Below are positions 49,422 to 58,623 of a DNA stretch of 64,000 nt, in pieces. The DNA lies in assembly GCF_018388425.1 (NCBI RefSeq), contig NZ_CP074406.1:3162001-3226000 (forward strand). The letters run 5' to 3'. The translations under genes and the position numbers were made by a program. The DNA comes from Nocardioides faecalis. GTDB taxonomy: Bacteria > Actinomycetota > Actinomycetes > Propionibacteriales > Nocardioidaceae. The notes beneath the pieces were generated by a model. It was given only the letters and a program-made list of their open reading frames with translations, did no database searches and was not told the DNA's origin. Each line of letters starts with the position of its first letter. Position 1 is the first letter of the stretch.

Positions 49422-50266
49422 GGCAGCGCTCCCAACTTCTGCTCCAGACTCACCCGCTGCGCTTCGGAGTCGTACGAATCCGTGTGCGCCAATCCCACCA
49501 CATCGACGACGACGGCAGTCGCGTTGTCACGTCCGCCCGCCTCCACCGCGGCCGCGACCACCTGCTCGGCCGCGTCGCGCGGGTCCTCGTGCCGGGCGAG
49601 CAGCGCGCGGATCTGCTCGTCGCTCAGCATCCCGCTGACCCCGTCGGAGCACAGCAGCAGCCGCTCGGCCGCGGCCAGCGGCAGCAGGAAGTAGTCGGCC
49701 TCGCCGCTGACCCCGCCGGGCAGGGAGGAGCCGCCGAGCGCGCGGGTGATCACGTTGCGGCTGGGGTGCACCGCAGCCGCCGCCTCGCTGATCTCGCCGG
49801 CGTCGAGCATCTCCTGCACCACGCTGTGGTCGACGCTGACCTGCTCCAGCACGCCGTCGGTGAACCGGTAGATGCGGGAGTCCCCCACGCTGGCGAGCAG
49901 CCACCGCGGCCCGTCGTCGGAGTCCACGAGCAACGCGACGACGGCGGTGGTGCCGGCGGAGAACGACGAGGAGGCGCCGTTGGCGCGCTGCTCAGCGTCG
50001 AACCGGCCGATCCGCTCCTGCACCTCGCGCAGCGTGGCGGCCACCGTGGCGGCGCCGACCTTGGCGTCGTACTCGGTGACGCAGAGCCGGGAGAACTCCT
50101 CCACCACGATCCGGCTGGCGACGTCGCCGGCGTCGTGGCCGCCCATCCCGTCCGCGACGACGAAGACCGGCGGAGCGCTCAGGTAGGCGTCCTCGTTGGC
50201 GGTGCGCACCCGGCCGATGTCGGTCGCGGCTCCGTGGTGCAGCTCGACCTGCCTGACGCCGCTCAT
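49418..50266 (-). CDS. PP2C-type Ser/Thr protein phosphatase
   Basis: A 282-aa soluble phosphatase of the PstP/PrpC type. Metal-binding aspartates are in VVADGMGGHD (Asp39), ASVGDSRIY (Asp129), LLLCSDGVSG (Asp208) and GGRDNATAVVV (Asp247). There is no transmembrane extension, unlike mycobacterial PstP. Start: ATG at 50266. Coupled to two FHA genes downstream and divergent from the XPB-partner gene. Confidence 0.92.
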   Translation of the reverse strand: MSGVRQVELHHGAATDIGRVRTANEDAYLSAPPVFVVADGMGGHDAGDVASRIVVEEFSRLCVTEYDAKVGAATVAATLREVQERIGRFDAEQRANGASSSFSAGTTAVVALLVDSDDGPRWLLASVGDSRIYRFTDGVLEQVSVDHSVVQEMLDAGEISEAAAAVHPSRNVITRALGGSSLPGGVSGEADYFLLPLAAAERLLLCSDGVSGMLSDEQIRALLARHEDPRDAAEQVVAAAVEAGGRDNATAVVVDVVGLAHTDSYDSEAQRVSLEQKLGALP

Positions 50267-50299
50267 GCGCCCGCGCCCCGGATCGGTAGGTTGACCGGC

Positions 50300-52588
50300 G
50301 TGGGAGGCGCAGTGGACGGACACCGGTCGTTGGCCGACCAGCTGCGGTCGTGGTCCGACGAACGCCTCCAGTTCCTGCTCGGGGCTCGTCCCGACCTTGC
50401 CACCCCTGCCCCTCACGACTTCAGTCAGCTGGCCTCGCGCGCCGGGGTGAGGAACTCGATCGCACGCGCTCTCGACGGCCTCACCCGGGGCGAGCTTTCG
50501 GTCCTTGATGCCCTCGTCGTCGCCGGTCAAACCACCTCCGACGAACTCGTCTCGATCGTGCACGCCGACCCGGACTTCACCCGTGCGGCGTTGGAGCGAT
50601 TGGCGGACCTGGCGCTGGTCTGGTCCTCCCCGGAGGGGCTGCGCCCGCTCAGCGGTGTCGCGGATTGCCTGACCGGCCCCGAGGGTGGGGCCAGCGGCCT
50701 TCGCCCGCGGTCCGCGCAGCGCCGCGCGGTCGCCGAGGTGGCTCGGCTCGTCGAGACGCTGCCGCGCCCAGCGCGAGCGCTGCTGGAGCACGTCGTCGCG
50801 GAGGGCTCCACCGCCAAGACCGGCGCCACCCGGCTCGGGGTGCGCCCCGAGGACGCCGAGACGCCGGCCGAGCTGCTGGTGGCGCACCGGCTGCTGATGC
50901 CCGGCGGCTCCCTGCTGCCCGGGCTGTTCGTGGTGCCCGGCGAGGTCGGCCTCGCGCTGCGCGGCGGGCGGACCACGACGGAGCGGATCGACGTGCCGCC
51001 GCGGATCGCGAGCGAGGAGCGCAGCGAGCGGATGGCCACCGGCGCCGCGGTGGGCGCCGCCACCGAGGCGGTACGACGTACCGAGACCCTGCTCGAGTGG
51101 TGGGGCCACCGGCCCGCGGCCGCGCTGCGCACCACCGGCCTGGGGGTGCGCGAGCTGCGGGCGGCCGCCGCGCACCTGCAGCTCGCCGAGACCGAGGTCG
51201 CGCTGCTCGTGGAGGTCGCCGCCGAGGCGGGGCTGCTCGGCAGCCGGGCCGACGCCGACGGCAACCCGGTGTGGGTGCCGACGAGCGGCTTCGACACGTG
51301 GCGCGAGCTGCCCCCCGCGCAGCAGTGGTCCACGCTGGCCGGCGCCTGGCTGCGCAGCACCCGGGTGCCGTCGTTGGTCGGCTCGCGCGGGGCGGACGGC
51401 AAGACGTGGAACGCGCTGAGCCCGGAGCTGAGCGCGCCCGGCATGCCCGAGGCGAAGGCGATGGTGCTCGACGCCCTCGCCTCGCTGCCGCCCGGGCACG
51501 GGCTGGCGAGCGGCACCGGGCTGCCCAGCCTGGTGGCGCACCTGACCTGGCTGCGCCCGCGGCGCCCGCGCACCCGGCCCGACCTGTTGGCGTGGGCGGT
51601 CGCCGAGGCCGCGGCGCTGGGGGTGAGCGGGGTGGACGTGCTGGCGCCGTACGGCCGGGCGCTGGCGGCGGGTGAGGACCCGGTGCCGGTGCTGGCCGCG
51701 TTGCTGCCGCCGCCGGTGGACCACGTCTTGATCCAGGCCGACCTGACCGCCGTCGCGCCGGGGCCGCTGGAGCCCGGGCTGGCCCGCCAGCTGCACCAGG
51801 TCGCCGACGTGGAGTCCCACGGTGCGGCGACCGTCTTCCGGTTCACCCCGGACTCGGTACGCCGCGCCTTCGACGCGGGCTGGACCGCAGCCGAGCTGCA
51901 CGCCTTCCTGCTCGCCTCCTCCCGCACGCCGGTGCCGCAGCCGCTGAGCTACCTCGTCGACGACGTGGCCCGCAGCTTCGGCCGGCTGCGGGTGGGCGTC
52001 GCCTCGGCGTTCATCCGCTCCGAGGACGCCTCGGCCCTGACCGAGCTGCTGGGACACCCCCGGGCCGCCGGTCTGGGCCTGCAGCTGCTGGCGCCGACCG
52101 TGCTGGTGGCGACGGTCCCCATCGACGTGCTGCTGCCCCGGCTGCGCGACCTCGGCTTGGCGCCCGTGCTGGAGGGCCCCGACGGCGTGGTGCGGGTGGG
52201 CGCGGCCGAGCCGCTGCGCGCCCGGGCGCCCCGCACCCGCGACTCCGCCGACCCCGCCCGGGCCGCGGCCCGCACCGCGGCGCAGGTGGTCTCCGCGGTG
52301 CACGCGCTGCGTGAGGGTGACGCGGAGGCACAGCAGCGGCCGGCGTCGGCGAGCGCAGCGGGCGGTGGCGTGCTGTCCGCGCTGCGCGACGCCATCGAGC
52401 GGCGCGGTGACGTGCTCATCGGCTTCACCGACCACCAGGGCGTGCTGCACGAGCGCGCCGTACGACCGCTGGTGGTCGAGGGCGGCCGACTGACCGCCTG
52501 GGACCGCGACGCCGCCGAGGACGACCCGGACGCCCGCCGCAGCTATGCGGTGCACCGGATCAGCCGGGTGGTCCCGCTCGGCGACTGA
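50300..52588 (+). CDS. Helicase-associated protein, XPB partner (Helicase_C_3-like)
   Basis: A 762-aa protein of the actinobacterial family that neighbours bacterial XPB helicase (Rv0862c-like, PF13625 'helicase conserved C-terminal'). Recognisable parts are the N-terminal SLADQLRSWSDERLQFLLGARPDL, winged-helix-like regions with GELSVLDALVVAG, and VDHVLIQADLTAVAPGPLEP. No ATPase motifs are present. The GTG at 50300 is supported by TAGGTT (50287-50292) 7 nt upstream. It ends 69 bp before the helicase gene; a common repair or replication-stress role is inferred. Confidence 0.78.
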   Translation: MGGAVDGHRSLADQLRSWSDERLQFLLGARPDLATPAPHDFSQLASRAGVRNSIARALDGLTRGELSVLDALVVAGQTTSDELVSIVHADPDFTRAALERLADLALVWSSPEGLRPLSGVADCLTGPEGGASGLRPRSAQRRAVAEVARLVETLPRPARALLEHVVAEGSTAKTGATRLGVRPEDAETPAELLVAHRLLMPGGSLLPGLFVVPGEVGLALRGGRTTTERIDVPPRIASEERSERMATGAAVGAATEAVRRTETLLEWWGHRPAAALRTTGLGVRELRAAAAHLQLAETEVALLVEVAAEAGLLGSRADADGNPVWVPTSGFDTWRELPPAQQWSTLAGAWLRSTRVPSLVGSRGADGKTWNALSPELSAPGMPEAKAMVLDALASLPPGHGLASGTGLPSLVAHLTWLRPRRPRTRPDLLAWAVAEAAALGVSGVDVLAPYGRALAAGEDPVPVLAALLPPPVDHVLIQADLTAVAPGPLEPGLARQLHQVADVESHGAATVFRFTPDSVRRAFDAGWTAAELHAFLLASSRTPVPQPLSYLVDDVARSFGRLRVGVASAFIRSEDASALTELLGHPRAAGLGLQLLAPTVLVATVPIDVLLPRLRDLGLAPVLEGPDGVVRVGAAEPLRARAPRTRDSADPARAAARTAAQVVSAVHALREGDAEAQQRPASASAAGGGVLSALRDAIERRGDVLIGFTDHQGVLHERAVRPLVVEGGRLTAWDRDAAEDDPDARRSYAVHRISRVVPLGD

Positions 52589-52657
52589 GCCGAGCCCGGC
52601 CGGGCGGGCCGGCTCGCCCGCGCCAGGTTCCGACGGCTCCGCCCGTAGACTCGTGCG

Positions 52658-54313
52658 GTGAGCGAGGGACCTTTGATCGTGCAGTCCGACAAGTCGCTGC
52701 TGCTCGAGGTGGACCACCCCCAAGCCGGTGAGTGCCGCAAGGCCATCGCCCCGTTCGCCGAGCTGGAGCGCTCACCGGAGCACATCCACACCTACCGGCT
52801 CACGCCGCTAGGGCTGTGGAACGCCCGGGCCGCCGGGCACGACGCCGAGCAGGTCGTGGACACCCTCCTCGCCTACTCCCGCTACCCGGTGCCGCACGCG
52901 CTGCTGGTCGACGTCGCCGAGACCATGGCGCGCTACGGCCGGCTGCGGCTGGAGAAGCACCCCACCCACGGCCTGGTGCTGTCCTCCACCGACCGCCCGG
53001 TGCTGGAGGAGGTGCTGCGCGCCAAGAAGATCTCCGGCATGCTCGGCGCCCGCGTCGACGAGGACACCGTCGTGGTGCACCCCTCCGAGCGCGGCAACCT
53101 GAAGCAGGCGCTGCTCAAGCTGGGCTGGCCCGCGGAGGACTACGCCGGGTACGTCGACGGCGAGGCGCACGCGATCGAGCTGGCGACCGACGGCTGGGTG
53201 CTGCGCGACTACCAGCGGGAGGCGGCCGAGTCGTTCTGGCACGGCGGCTCCGGGGTCGTGGTGCTGCCGTGCGGGGCGGGCAAGACCATCGTCGGCGCCG
53301 CCGCGATGGCGCACGCCCAGGCCACCACGCTGATCCTGGTCACCAACACCGTCAGCGCCCGGCAGTGGAAGGACGAGCTGGTCCGGCGTACCTCGCTGAC
53401 CGAGGACGAGATCGGGGAGTACTCCGGCACCGTCAAGGAGATCCGCCCCGTCACCATCGCGACGTATCAGGTGATCACGACCAAGCGGAAGGGCGTCTAC
53501 CCGCACCTGGAGCTCTTCGACGCCCGCGACTGGGGCCTCATCGTCTACGACGAGGTGCACCTGCTGCCGGCGCCGATCTTCCGGATGACCGCCGACCTGC
53601 AGGCGCGGCGCCGGATCGGCCTGACCGCGACCCTGGTCCGCGAGGACGGCCGCGAGGGCGACGTGTTCTCCCTGATCGGCCCCAAGCGGTACGACGCCCC
53701 GTGGAAGGACATCGAGGCGCAGGGCTGGATCGCGCCCGCGGACTGCATCGAGGTCCGGGTCTCGCTGCCGGAGACCTCGCGGATGGTCTACGCCACCGCG
53801 GAGTCCGAGGAGCGCTACCGCCTCGCCGCCTGCACCCCGGAGAAGACCCGGGTGGTGCGCGACCTGGTGGCGCGCCACCCCGACCAGCCGACGCTGGTCA
53901 TCGGGCAGTACCTGGAGCAGCTCGACGAGCTCGCCGAGGCCCTCGACGCGCCGGTGATCACCGGGCAGACGCCGGTCAAGGAGCGCCAGCGGCTCTTCGA
54001 CGCCTTCCGGTCCGGGGAGGTGGGGCTGCTGGTGGTCTCCAAGGTCGCCAACTTCTCCATCGACCTGCCCTCGGCGGAGGTCGCGATCCAGGTCTCCGGC
54101 TCCTTCGGCTCCCGCCAGGAGGAGGCCCAGCGGCTCGGACGGCTGCTGCGACCGGGCGAGCCCGGGCCGGACGGGGAGCGCAAGGTGGCGCACTTCTACA
54201 CGATCGTCGCCCGCGACACCGTGGACGCAGAGTTCGCCCAGAACCGGCAGCGCTTCCTCGCCGAGCAGGGGTACGCCTACCGGATCGTCGACGCCGAGGA
54301 CATCACCGCCTGA
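52658..54313 (+). CDS. Bacterial XPB/ERCC3-type DNA helicase
   Basis: A 551-aa SF2 3'-5' helicase homologous to eukaryotic repair/transcription factor XPB. An N-terminal damage-recognition-like domain is followed by Walker A LPCGAGKT (203-210), DEVH box (298-301), motif III GLTATLVREDG and motif VI QRLGRLLRP. Start: GTG at 52658 with TAGACT (52646-52651) 6 nt upstream. In mycobacteria it lies beside the same partner; the nuclease Bax1 of archaea is not evident. Confidence 0.93.
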   Translation: MSEGPLIVQSDKSLLLEVDHPQAGECRKAIAPFAELERSPEHIHTYRLTPLGLWNARAAGHDAEQVVDTLLAYSRYPVPHALLVDVAETMARYGRLRLEKHPTHGLVLSSTDRPVLEEVLRAKKISGMLGARVDEDTVVVHPSERGNLKQALLKLGWPAEDYAGYVDGEAHAIELATDGWVLRDYQREAAESFWHGGSGVVVLPCGAGKTIVGAAAMAHAQATTLILVTNTVSARQWKDELVRRTSLTEDEIGEYSGTVKEIRPVTIATYQVITTKRKGVYPHLELFDARDWGLIVYDEVHLLPAPIFRMTADLQARRRIGLTATLVREDGREGDVFSLIGPKRYDAPWKDIEAQGWIAPADCIEVRVSLPETSRMVYATAESEERYRLAACTPEKTRVVRDLVARHPDQPTLVIGQYLEQLDELAEALDAPVITGQTPVKERQRLFDAFRSGEVGLLVVSKVANFSIDLPSAEVAIQVSGSFGSRQEEAQRLGRLLRPGEPGPDGERKVAHFYTIVARDTVDAEFAQNRQRFLAEQGYAYRIVDAEDITA

Positions 54314-54469
54314 GCGCGCCGGGGCGCGGTGATCCATCCGGCCGACGGTCGGCACTGGACGGGTTCTGTGAGGTTGCCGCGGAGACAGGACGGTTGTCCG
54401 TGGATTCGGTTAGCCTCGCTCTCAGGCGAGGGGAACGGGGCCTGACACCACAACTGATCGGGGAGCGTC

Positions 54470-56749
54470 GTGAGCCAGCCGGAGTCCCACGGCGTGCCAC
54501 CCTCCGCGCACACCCCCGCCTACGAGACCGCCGACCTCACCACCTGTGACACCGAGCCGATCCACATCCCCGGGGCGATCCAGCCGCACGGCTGCCTGCT
54601 CGCCGTGGACCGGAGCAGCGGCGTCGTGGTGACCGCGTCGGAGAACCTGGGCGCGATGCTCGGCGTCAGCGCACCCGACGCCCTGGGCCTCGACCTGCCG
54701 GCGCTGCTCGGCGCCGACCTCGCCACCCGCGCCGAGACGCACGCGCTGGCCGACCGGCACGAGCCGCTCACCGCCGTCCTGCCCGTGTCGGCCGCCGACC
54801 CCGACGGCGTCGGCGGGCTGCGCGGTCGCGAGGTCGACGTCGCGGTGCACACCTCCGGCGACCGGATCGTGGTCGAGCTGGAGCCGCTCGCCGAGCGCGA
54901 GGGCCTGACCTACTCCTCCGCGCGCGCCGCGATGGCCCGTCTCGTCGCCGCGGGCACGGTCGCCGAGCTGGCCGACCAGCTGGCCCAGGAGGTGCGGCTG
55001 GTGTCCGGCTTCGACCGGGTCATGGTCTACCGCTTCGACGCGGACTGGAACGGCGAGGTCATCGCCGAGGACCGCCGTGAGGACCTCAACCCGTTCCTCG
55101 GGCTGCACTACCCGGCCACGGACATCCCGGCGCAGGCACGGCGGCTCTACACCACCAATTGGCTGCGGCTGATCGCCGACATCGGCTACGTGCCGGTGCC
55201 GCTGCACCCGGTGCTCGACCCGACCACCGGTCGGCCGCTGGACCTGTCCGCCTCGACGCTGCGCAGCGTCTCCCCCATCCACATCGAGTACCTCTCGCAC
55301 ATGGGCGTCAGCGCGTCCATGTCCGTCTCGCTGGTCGTGGACGGCAAGCTGTGGGGCCTCATCGCCTGCCACCACTACTCCGGCCCGCACCGTCCCGGTC
55401 ACGAGGCTCGCGCCGCCGCGGAGTACCTGGGCCAGATCTCCTCGCAGATGATGGCCGAGCGGGAGCGCAACGACGAGCGCGAGCGTGCGCTGGCCGGCCA
55501 GGAGGTGCTGGCCAAGGTGACCGCCGCGCTTCTCGGCGCCGGAGACCGGCTGCTCGACGTACTCGTCGAGGAGCCCGCGGTGCGCGAGCTGGTGGGCGCG
55601 CACGGCATCGCGCTGTGCTTCAACGACCGGCTGACCTCCGGCGGCAGGGTCCCGCCGGAGGACGTGTGCCGGCGGGTGGCCAAGCTGCTGCGCCGCATCG
55701 ACGGCGAGGCCGCCTCCCACGACAACCTCGCCGGCCTGGACCCCGACCTGGCCGAGCACTCCCACGTCGCCGCCGGCGCCCTGGTCGTGGGCACCGCGGA
55801 GGACCGCTGGCTCGCCTGGTTCCGACCGGAGCAGGAGCAGGAGGTCAACTGGGGCGGCGATCCCAGCAACGCCAAGCTCTACTCAACCGAGGGCCCCGAG
55901 ATCCGGCTCTCGCCGCGCAAGTCCTTCGACAAGTGGCGCGAGGTCGTCCGCGGGCACTCCCTGCCGTGGTCCAACGCCGACCTGGGCCTCGCGAACTCGC
56001 TGCGCACCCAGTCCTCGACCCTGCTGCTGCACCGCGCCCGGGAGCAGATCGTGGTCGCGGAGTCGTTGCAGCGCAGCATCGTCACCGACCTCGTCACCGA
56101 CCACCGCGGTCTCGAGGTGGCGGCCACCTACCTGCCGGCCAGCGAGTACCAGCTCGGCGGCGACTGGTGGGACACCCTCGACCTGCCCGACGACCGGGTC
56201 GCGTTCGTGATCGGCGACGTCGCCGGGCACGGTGTCGCCGCGGTGGCCGCCATGACGCAGGTCCGCACCGCGCTGCGCGCCCACCTCTTCGCCGGCACCC
56301 CGGCCGCCGAGAGCCTCGACCTGCTGGACCGGATGATGGCCCGGCTGATGGGCGACCAGGTCGCCTCCGCCATCGTCGCCGTCATCGACCCCGTCGGCGG
56401 CACGCTGGAGCTGGTCAACGCCGGCCACCCGCCCCCGGTCCTGTACGGCGACGGGCCGGCGAGGGTGCTGCGGACCGCCCACCGCCCGCTGCTCGGCGTG
56501 GGCACCGGCGGCGCGGAGGCGTCGGTCAGCGACCTCCCCGTGGGCGCGACACTGCTGCTGTTCACCGACGGGCTGATCGAGCGGCGCGGCCGTGACCTGG
56601 CCGAGAGCATCGAGGAGCTGCGGCTCTCCGGTGAGCCGGGCCCGGAGCCCGGGCAGACCGAACCGTGGTCGACGGCGCTGGTCGACGCCGTACCGGGCGA
56701 CCGGGACGACGACACCACCGTGCTCGCCATCCGCCGCATGCCGCGCTGA
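54470..56749 (+). CDS. Bacteriophytochrome with SpoIIE-type phosphatase output
   Basis: A 759-aa red/far-red photoreceptor. Domains in order: PAS (about 20-125) with biliverdin-attachment Cys26 in LTTCDTEPIHIPGAIQPHG; GAF (about 145-320) with PATDIP (Asp218), His271 and CHH (301-302); PHY (about 340-510) with tongue motifs WGG and PRKSF (482-486); then a SpoIIE/RsbU-like PP2C domain (GGDWWD at 563-568, IGDVAGHG, FTDGL). A phosphatase replaces the usual histidine kinase, so light would act on a phosphoprotein such as an anti-sigma antagonist. The GTG has a GGGGAG ribosome site. No heme oxygenase is nearby. Confidence 0.9.
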   Translation: MSQPESHGVPPSAHTPAYETADLTTCDTEPIHIPGAIQPHGCLLAVDRSSGVVVTASENLGAMLGVSAPDALGLDLPALLGADLATRAETHALADRHEPLTAVLPVSAADPDGVGGLRGREVDVAVHTSGDRIVVELEPLAEREGLTYSSARAAMARLVAAGTVAELADQLAQEVRLVSGFDRVMVYRFDADWNGEVIAEDRREDLNPFLGLHYPATDIPAQARRLYTTNWLRLIADIGYVPVPLHPVLDPTTGRPLDLSASTLRSVSPIHIEYLSHMGVSASMSVSLVVDGKLWGLIACHHYSGPHRPGHEARAAAEYLGQISSQMMAERERNDERERALAGQEVLAKVTAALLGAGDRLLDVLVEEPAVRELVGAHGIALCFNDRLTSGGRVPPEDVCRRVAKLLRRIDGEAASHDNLAGLDPDLAEHSHVAAGALVVGTAEDRWLAWFRPEQEQEVNWGGDPSNAKLYSTEGPEIRLSPRKSFDKWREVVRGHSLPWSNADLGLANSLRTQSSTLLLHRAREQIVVAESLQRSIVTDLVTDHRGLEVAATYLPASEYQLGGDWWDTLDLPDDRVAFVIGDVAGHGVAAVAAMTQVRTALRAHLFAGTPAAESLDLLDRMMARLMGDQVASAIVAVIDPVGGTLELVNAGHPPPVLYGDGPARVLRTAHRPLLGVGTGGAEASVSDLPVGATLLLFTDGLIERRGRDLAESIEELRLSGEPGPEPGQTEPWSTALVDAVPGDRDDDTTVLAIRRMPR

Positions 56750-56786
56750 GTCGATTCGGCGAGAGCGCCGATCGCCTCCTCCCCGC

Positions 56787-57098
56787 TCAGGACTCCGCGG
56801 TCTCCGCGAACTGCTCGTGGTTGCGGATCACCTCGGCGATGATCACGTTCAGGATCTTCTCCGCGAAGTGCGGGTCGAGCCCGGAGCTCTCCGAGAGCGA
56901 CCGCAGCCGCTCGATCTGGACCGCCTCACGGGCGGGGTCGGCCGGCGGCATGCCGGCGCGCGCCTTGAGCTTGCCGACCTGCTCGGTGCACTTGAACCGC
57001 TCGGCGAGCAGGTGCACGAGGGCCGCGTCGAGGTTGTCGATGCTGCTGCGCAGCCGGAGGAGCTCGGCCCGGGCGTCTTCTGCACTCACGTCGCCCAT
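56787..57098 (-). CDS. Chorismate mutase, AroQ type
   Basis: A 103-aa all-helical enzyme converting chorismate to prephenate. ELLRLRSSIDNLDAALVHLL, then AERFKCTEQVGKLKA and the C-terminal VIIAEVIRNHEQF fit the class II (AroQ) fold; no signal peptide, so cytosolic. The ATG at 57098 is chosen; a longer open frame upstream has no homology. Monofunctional, without a fused dehydratase. It is divergent from rtcB across a 230-bp gap holding a palindromic repeat. Confidence 0.88.
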   Translation of the reverse strand: MGDVSAEDARAELLRLRSSIDNLDAALVHLLAERFKCTEQVGKLKARAGMPPADPAREAVQIERLRSLSESSGLDPHFAEKILNVIIAEVIRNHEQFAETAES

Positions 57099-57147
57099 CC
57101 TGCCGTACCCGTGGGCCCGGGCCGGTCCTGCCCCGGCTCGGTCCGCT

Positions 57148-57209
57148 CCGCTTCCCAAGCGAATTCGTCGAGAATCCTCGAAATCTCGACGAATTCTCTT
57201 GGGAAGCGG
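57148..57209. repeat. 62-bp palindromic element, copy 2
   Basis: Same length and ends as the element at 5886-5947, identical at 50 of 62 positions, with differences concentrated in the loop. Its stem can reach 26 bp with one mismatch. It lies in a divergent intergenic region (chorismate mutase and rtcB), where a terminator would not be expected. The rest of 57099-57328 shows only the rtcB ribosome site. Confidence 0.85.
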
Positions 57210-57328
57210 AGCGTCGTAGCAGGTCGGAAACCAGGTGTGCCACCGGTTTCGGGGTACCTAGCCTCCTCCCCGCCGGCCACCGCAGGGGTGGCGGTACGAG
57301 CAGAGAGGCCAGGACGCAGGAGACCACC

Positions 57329-58528
57329 ATGGAGACCATCACCCCGAAGCTGCTGAGCTGGGCTTCGATCCTCGACCAGGGCACCCGCGAGCAGGCGGTG
57401 ACGACGGCGTCGATGCCGTTCATCCACCCGCACGTGGCACTGATGCCCGACGCCCACCTCGGGCTGGGAGCGACGGTGGGCTCGGTCATCCCGACCCTCG
57501 GCGCGATCATCCCGGCCGCGGTCGGCGTCGACATCGGCTGCGGCATGATCGCGGTCCGCACCCAGCTCGTCGCCGACGAGCTGCCCCGCGACCGGCGCCC
57601 GCTGCGTGAGGCCATCGAGCGGGCCGTCCCGCTCTCGGCAGGCGCCGCGAACCGCACGGTCAGCCGGGAGCACACCCAGCGCAGGCTCGACGAGCTGACC
57701 CGCGAGGCGCAGGAGGCCGGCTTCGACCCCGGTCGCTACGCGAAGCGCTGGGAGCTGCAGCTGGGCACGCTGGGGTCGGGCAACCACTTCATCGAGGTCA
57801 CCGTGGACGAGGCCCAGCGGGTCTGGCTGTTCCTGCACTCCGGCTCGCGCGGCGTGGGCAACAAGATCGCCCAGCACCACATCGCCGTCGCCCGGCGCGG
57901 CTGCGAGGCCCGCGGGGTCGACCTGCCGCACCGCGACCTGGCGTACCTGAGCGAGGGCACTGACGAGTTCGACGCCTACATCACCCAGATGCGCTGGGCG
58001 CAGCACTACGCGCTGCTCAACCGCGAGGAGATGATGGACCGGGTGGTGCGGCAGTTCGCCGAGTGGGTCGCAGGCGCACCCGGCTCCACGGTGGCCGGCG
58101 TCGCCGACGTCCAGCGGACCGAGGAGATCAACTGCCACCACAACTACACCGAGCCCGAGCACCACTACGGCCGCGACGTGTGGCTCTCCCGCAAGGGCGC
58201 GATCAACGCCGAGCACGGCCGGATGGGCCTCATCCCGGGGTCGATGGGCACGGCGTCGTACGTCGTACGGGGGCTCGGCGACGCCGCGTCGCTGCGCTCC
58301 GCACCGCACGGCGCCGGCCGGGAGTACTCCCGCACCCGGGCGCGCAGGACGTTCACCCGCGAGCAGCTGCGCGAGGCGATGGTGGGCATCGAGTACCGCG
58401 ACACCGACGCGTTCATCGACGAGATCCCGGCGGCCTACAAGGACATCGACCGAGTGATGGCCGACGCCGCCGACCTGGTCGAGGTGGTGCACACGCTGCG
58501 CCAGATCGTGAACGTCAAGGGTGACTGA
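57329..58528 (+). CDS. rtcB: RNA ligase RtcB
   Basis: GTP/Mn-dependent RNA ligase joining 2',3'-cyclic phosphate or 3'-phosphate to 5'-OH ends. Conserved motifs: MPDAHLGLGATVGSVIP, GVDIGCGM (metal ligand Cys71), LGSGNHFIEV, HSGSRGVGN, INCHHNY, SRKGAINA and HGAGR with the guanylylated His327. The 399-aa length matches compact bacterial RtcB. The ATG has an AGGAG ribosome site. No rtcA, archease or release-factor partner is adjacent. Confidence 0.95.
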   Translation: METITPKLLSWASILDQGTREQAVTTASMPFIHPHVALMPDAHLGLGATVGSVIPTLGAIIPAAVGVDIGCGMIAVRTQLVADELPRDRRPLREAIERAVPLSAGAANRTVSREHTQRRLDELTREAQEAGFDPGRYAKRWELQLGTLGSGNHFIEVTVDEAQRVWLFLHSGSRGVGNKIAQHHIAVARRGCEARGVDLPHRDLAYLSEGTDEFDAYITQMRWAQHYALLNREEMMDRVVRQFAEWVAGAPGSTVAGVADVQRTEEINCHHNYTEPEHHYGRDVWLSRKGAINAEHGRMGLIPGSMGTASYVVRGLGDAASLRSAPHGAGREYSRTRARRTFTREQLREAMVGIEYRDTDAFIDEIPAAYKDIDRVMADAADLVEVVHTLRQIVNVKGD

Positions 58529-58529
58529 A

Positions 58530-58572
58530 CCCCGGCCCGTGCCCCCGTGCCCCCCGGGGGCACGGGCCGGGG
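58530..58572 (+). terminator. rtcB terminator hairpin
   Basis: A perfect 17-bp stem (58530-58546 with 58556-58572) and a 9-nt loop starting 2 nt after the rtcB stop. No T-run follows. Confidence 0.85.
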
Positions 58573-58623
58573 AGCCGGACCGGGGCCGTGACAGAGTCGG
58601 TGGCGTCGGTTTCAATGTGCGCC

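Noticed and set aside
50267..52723. Upstream extension of the PP2C frame into a 1101-codon reading frame
   Set aside because: The extension is antisense to the XPB-partner gene and rich in Gly/Arg/Gln/His; PP2C homology begins at the ATG at 50266.
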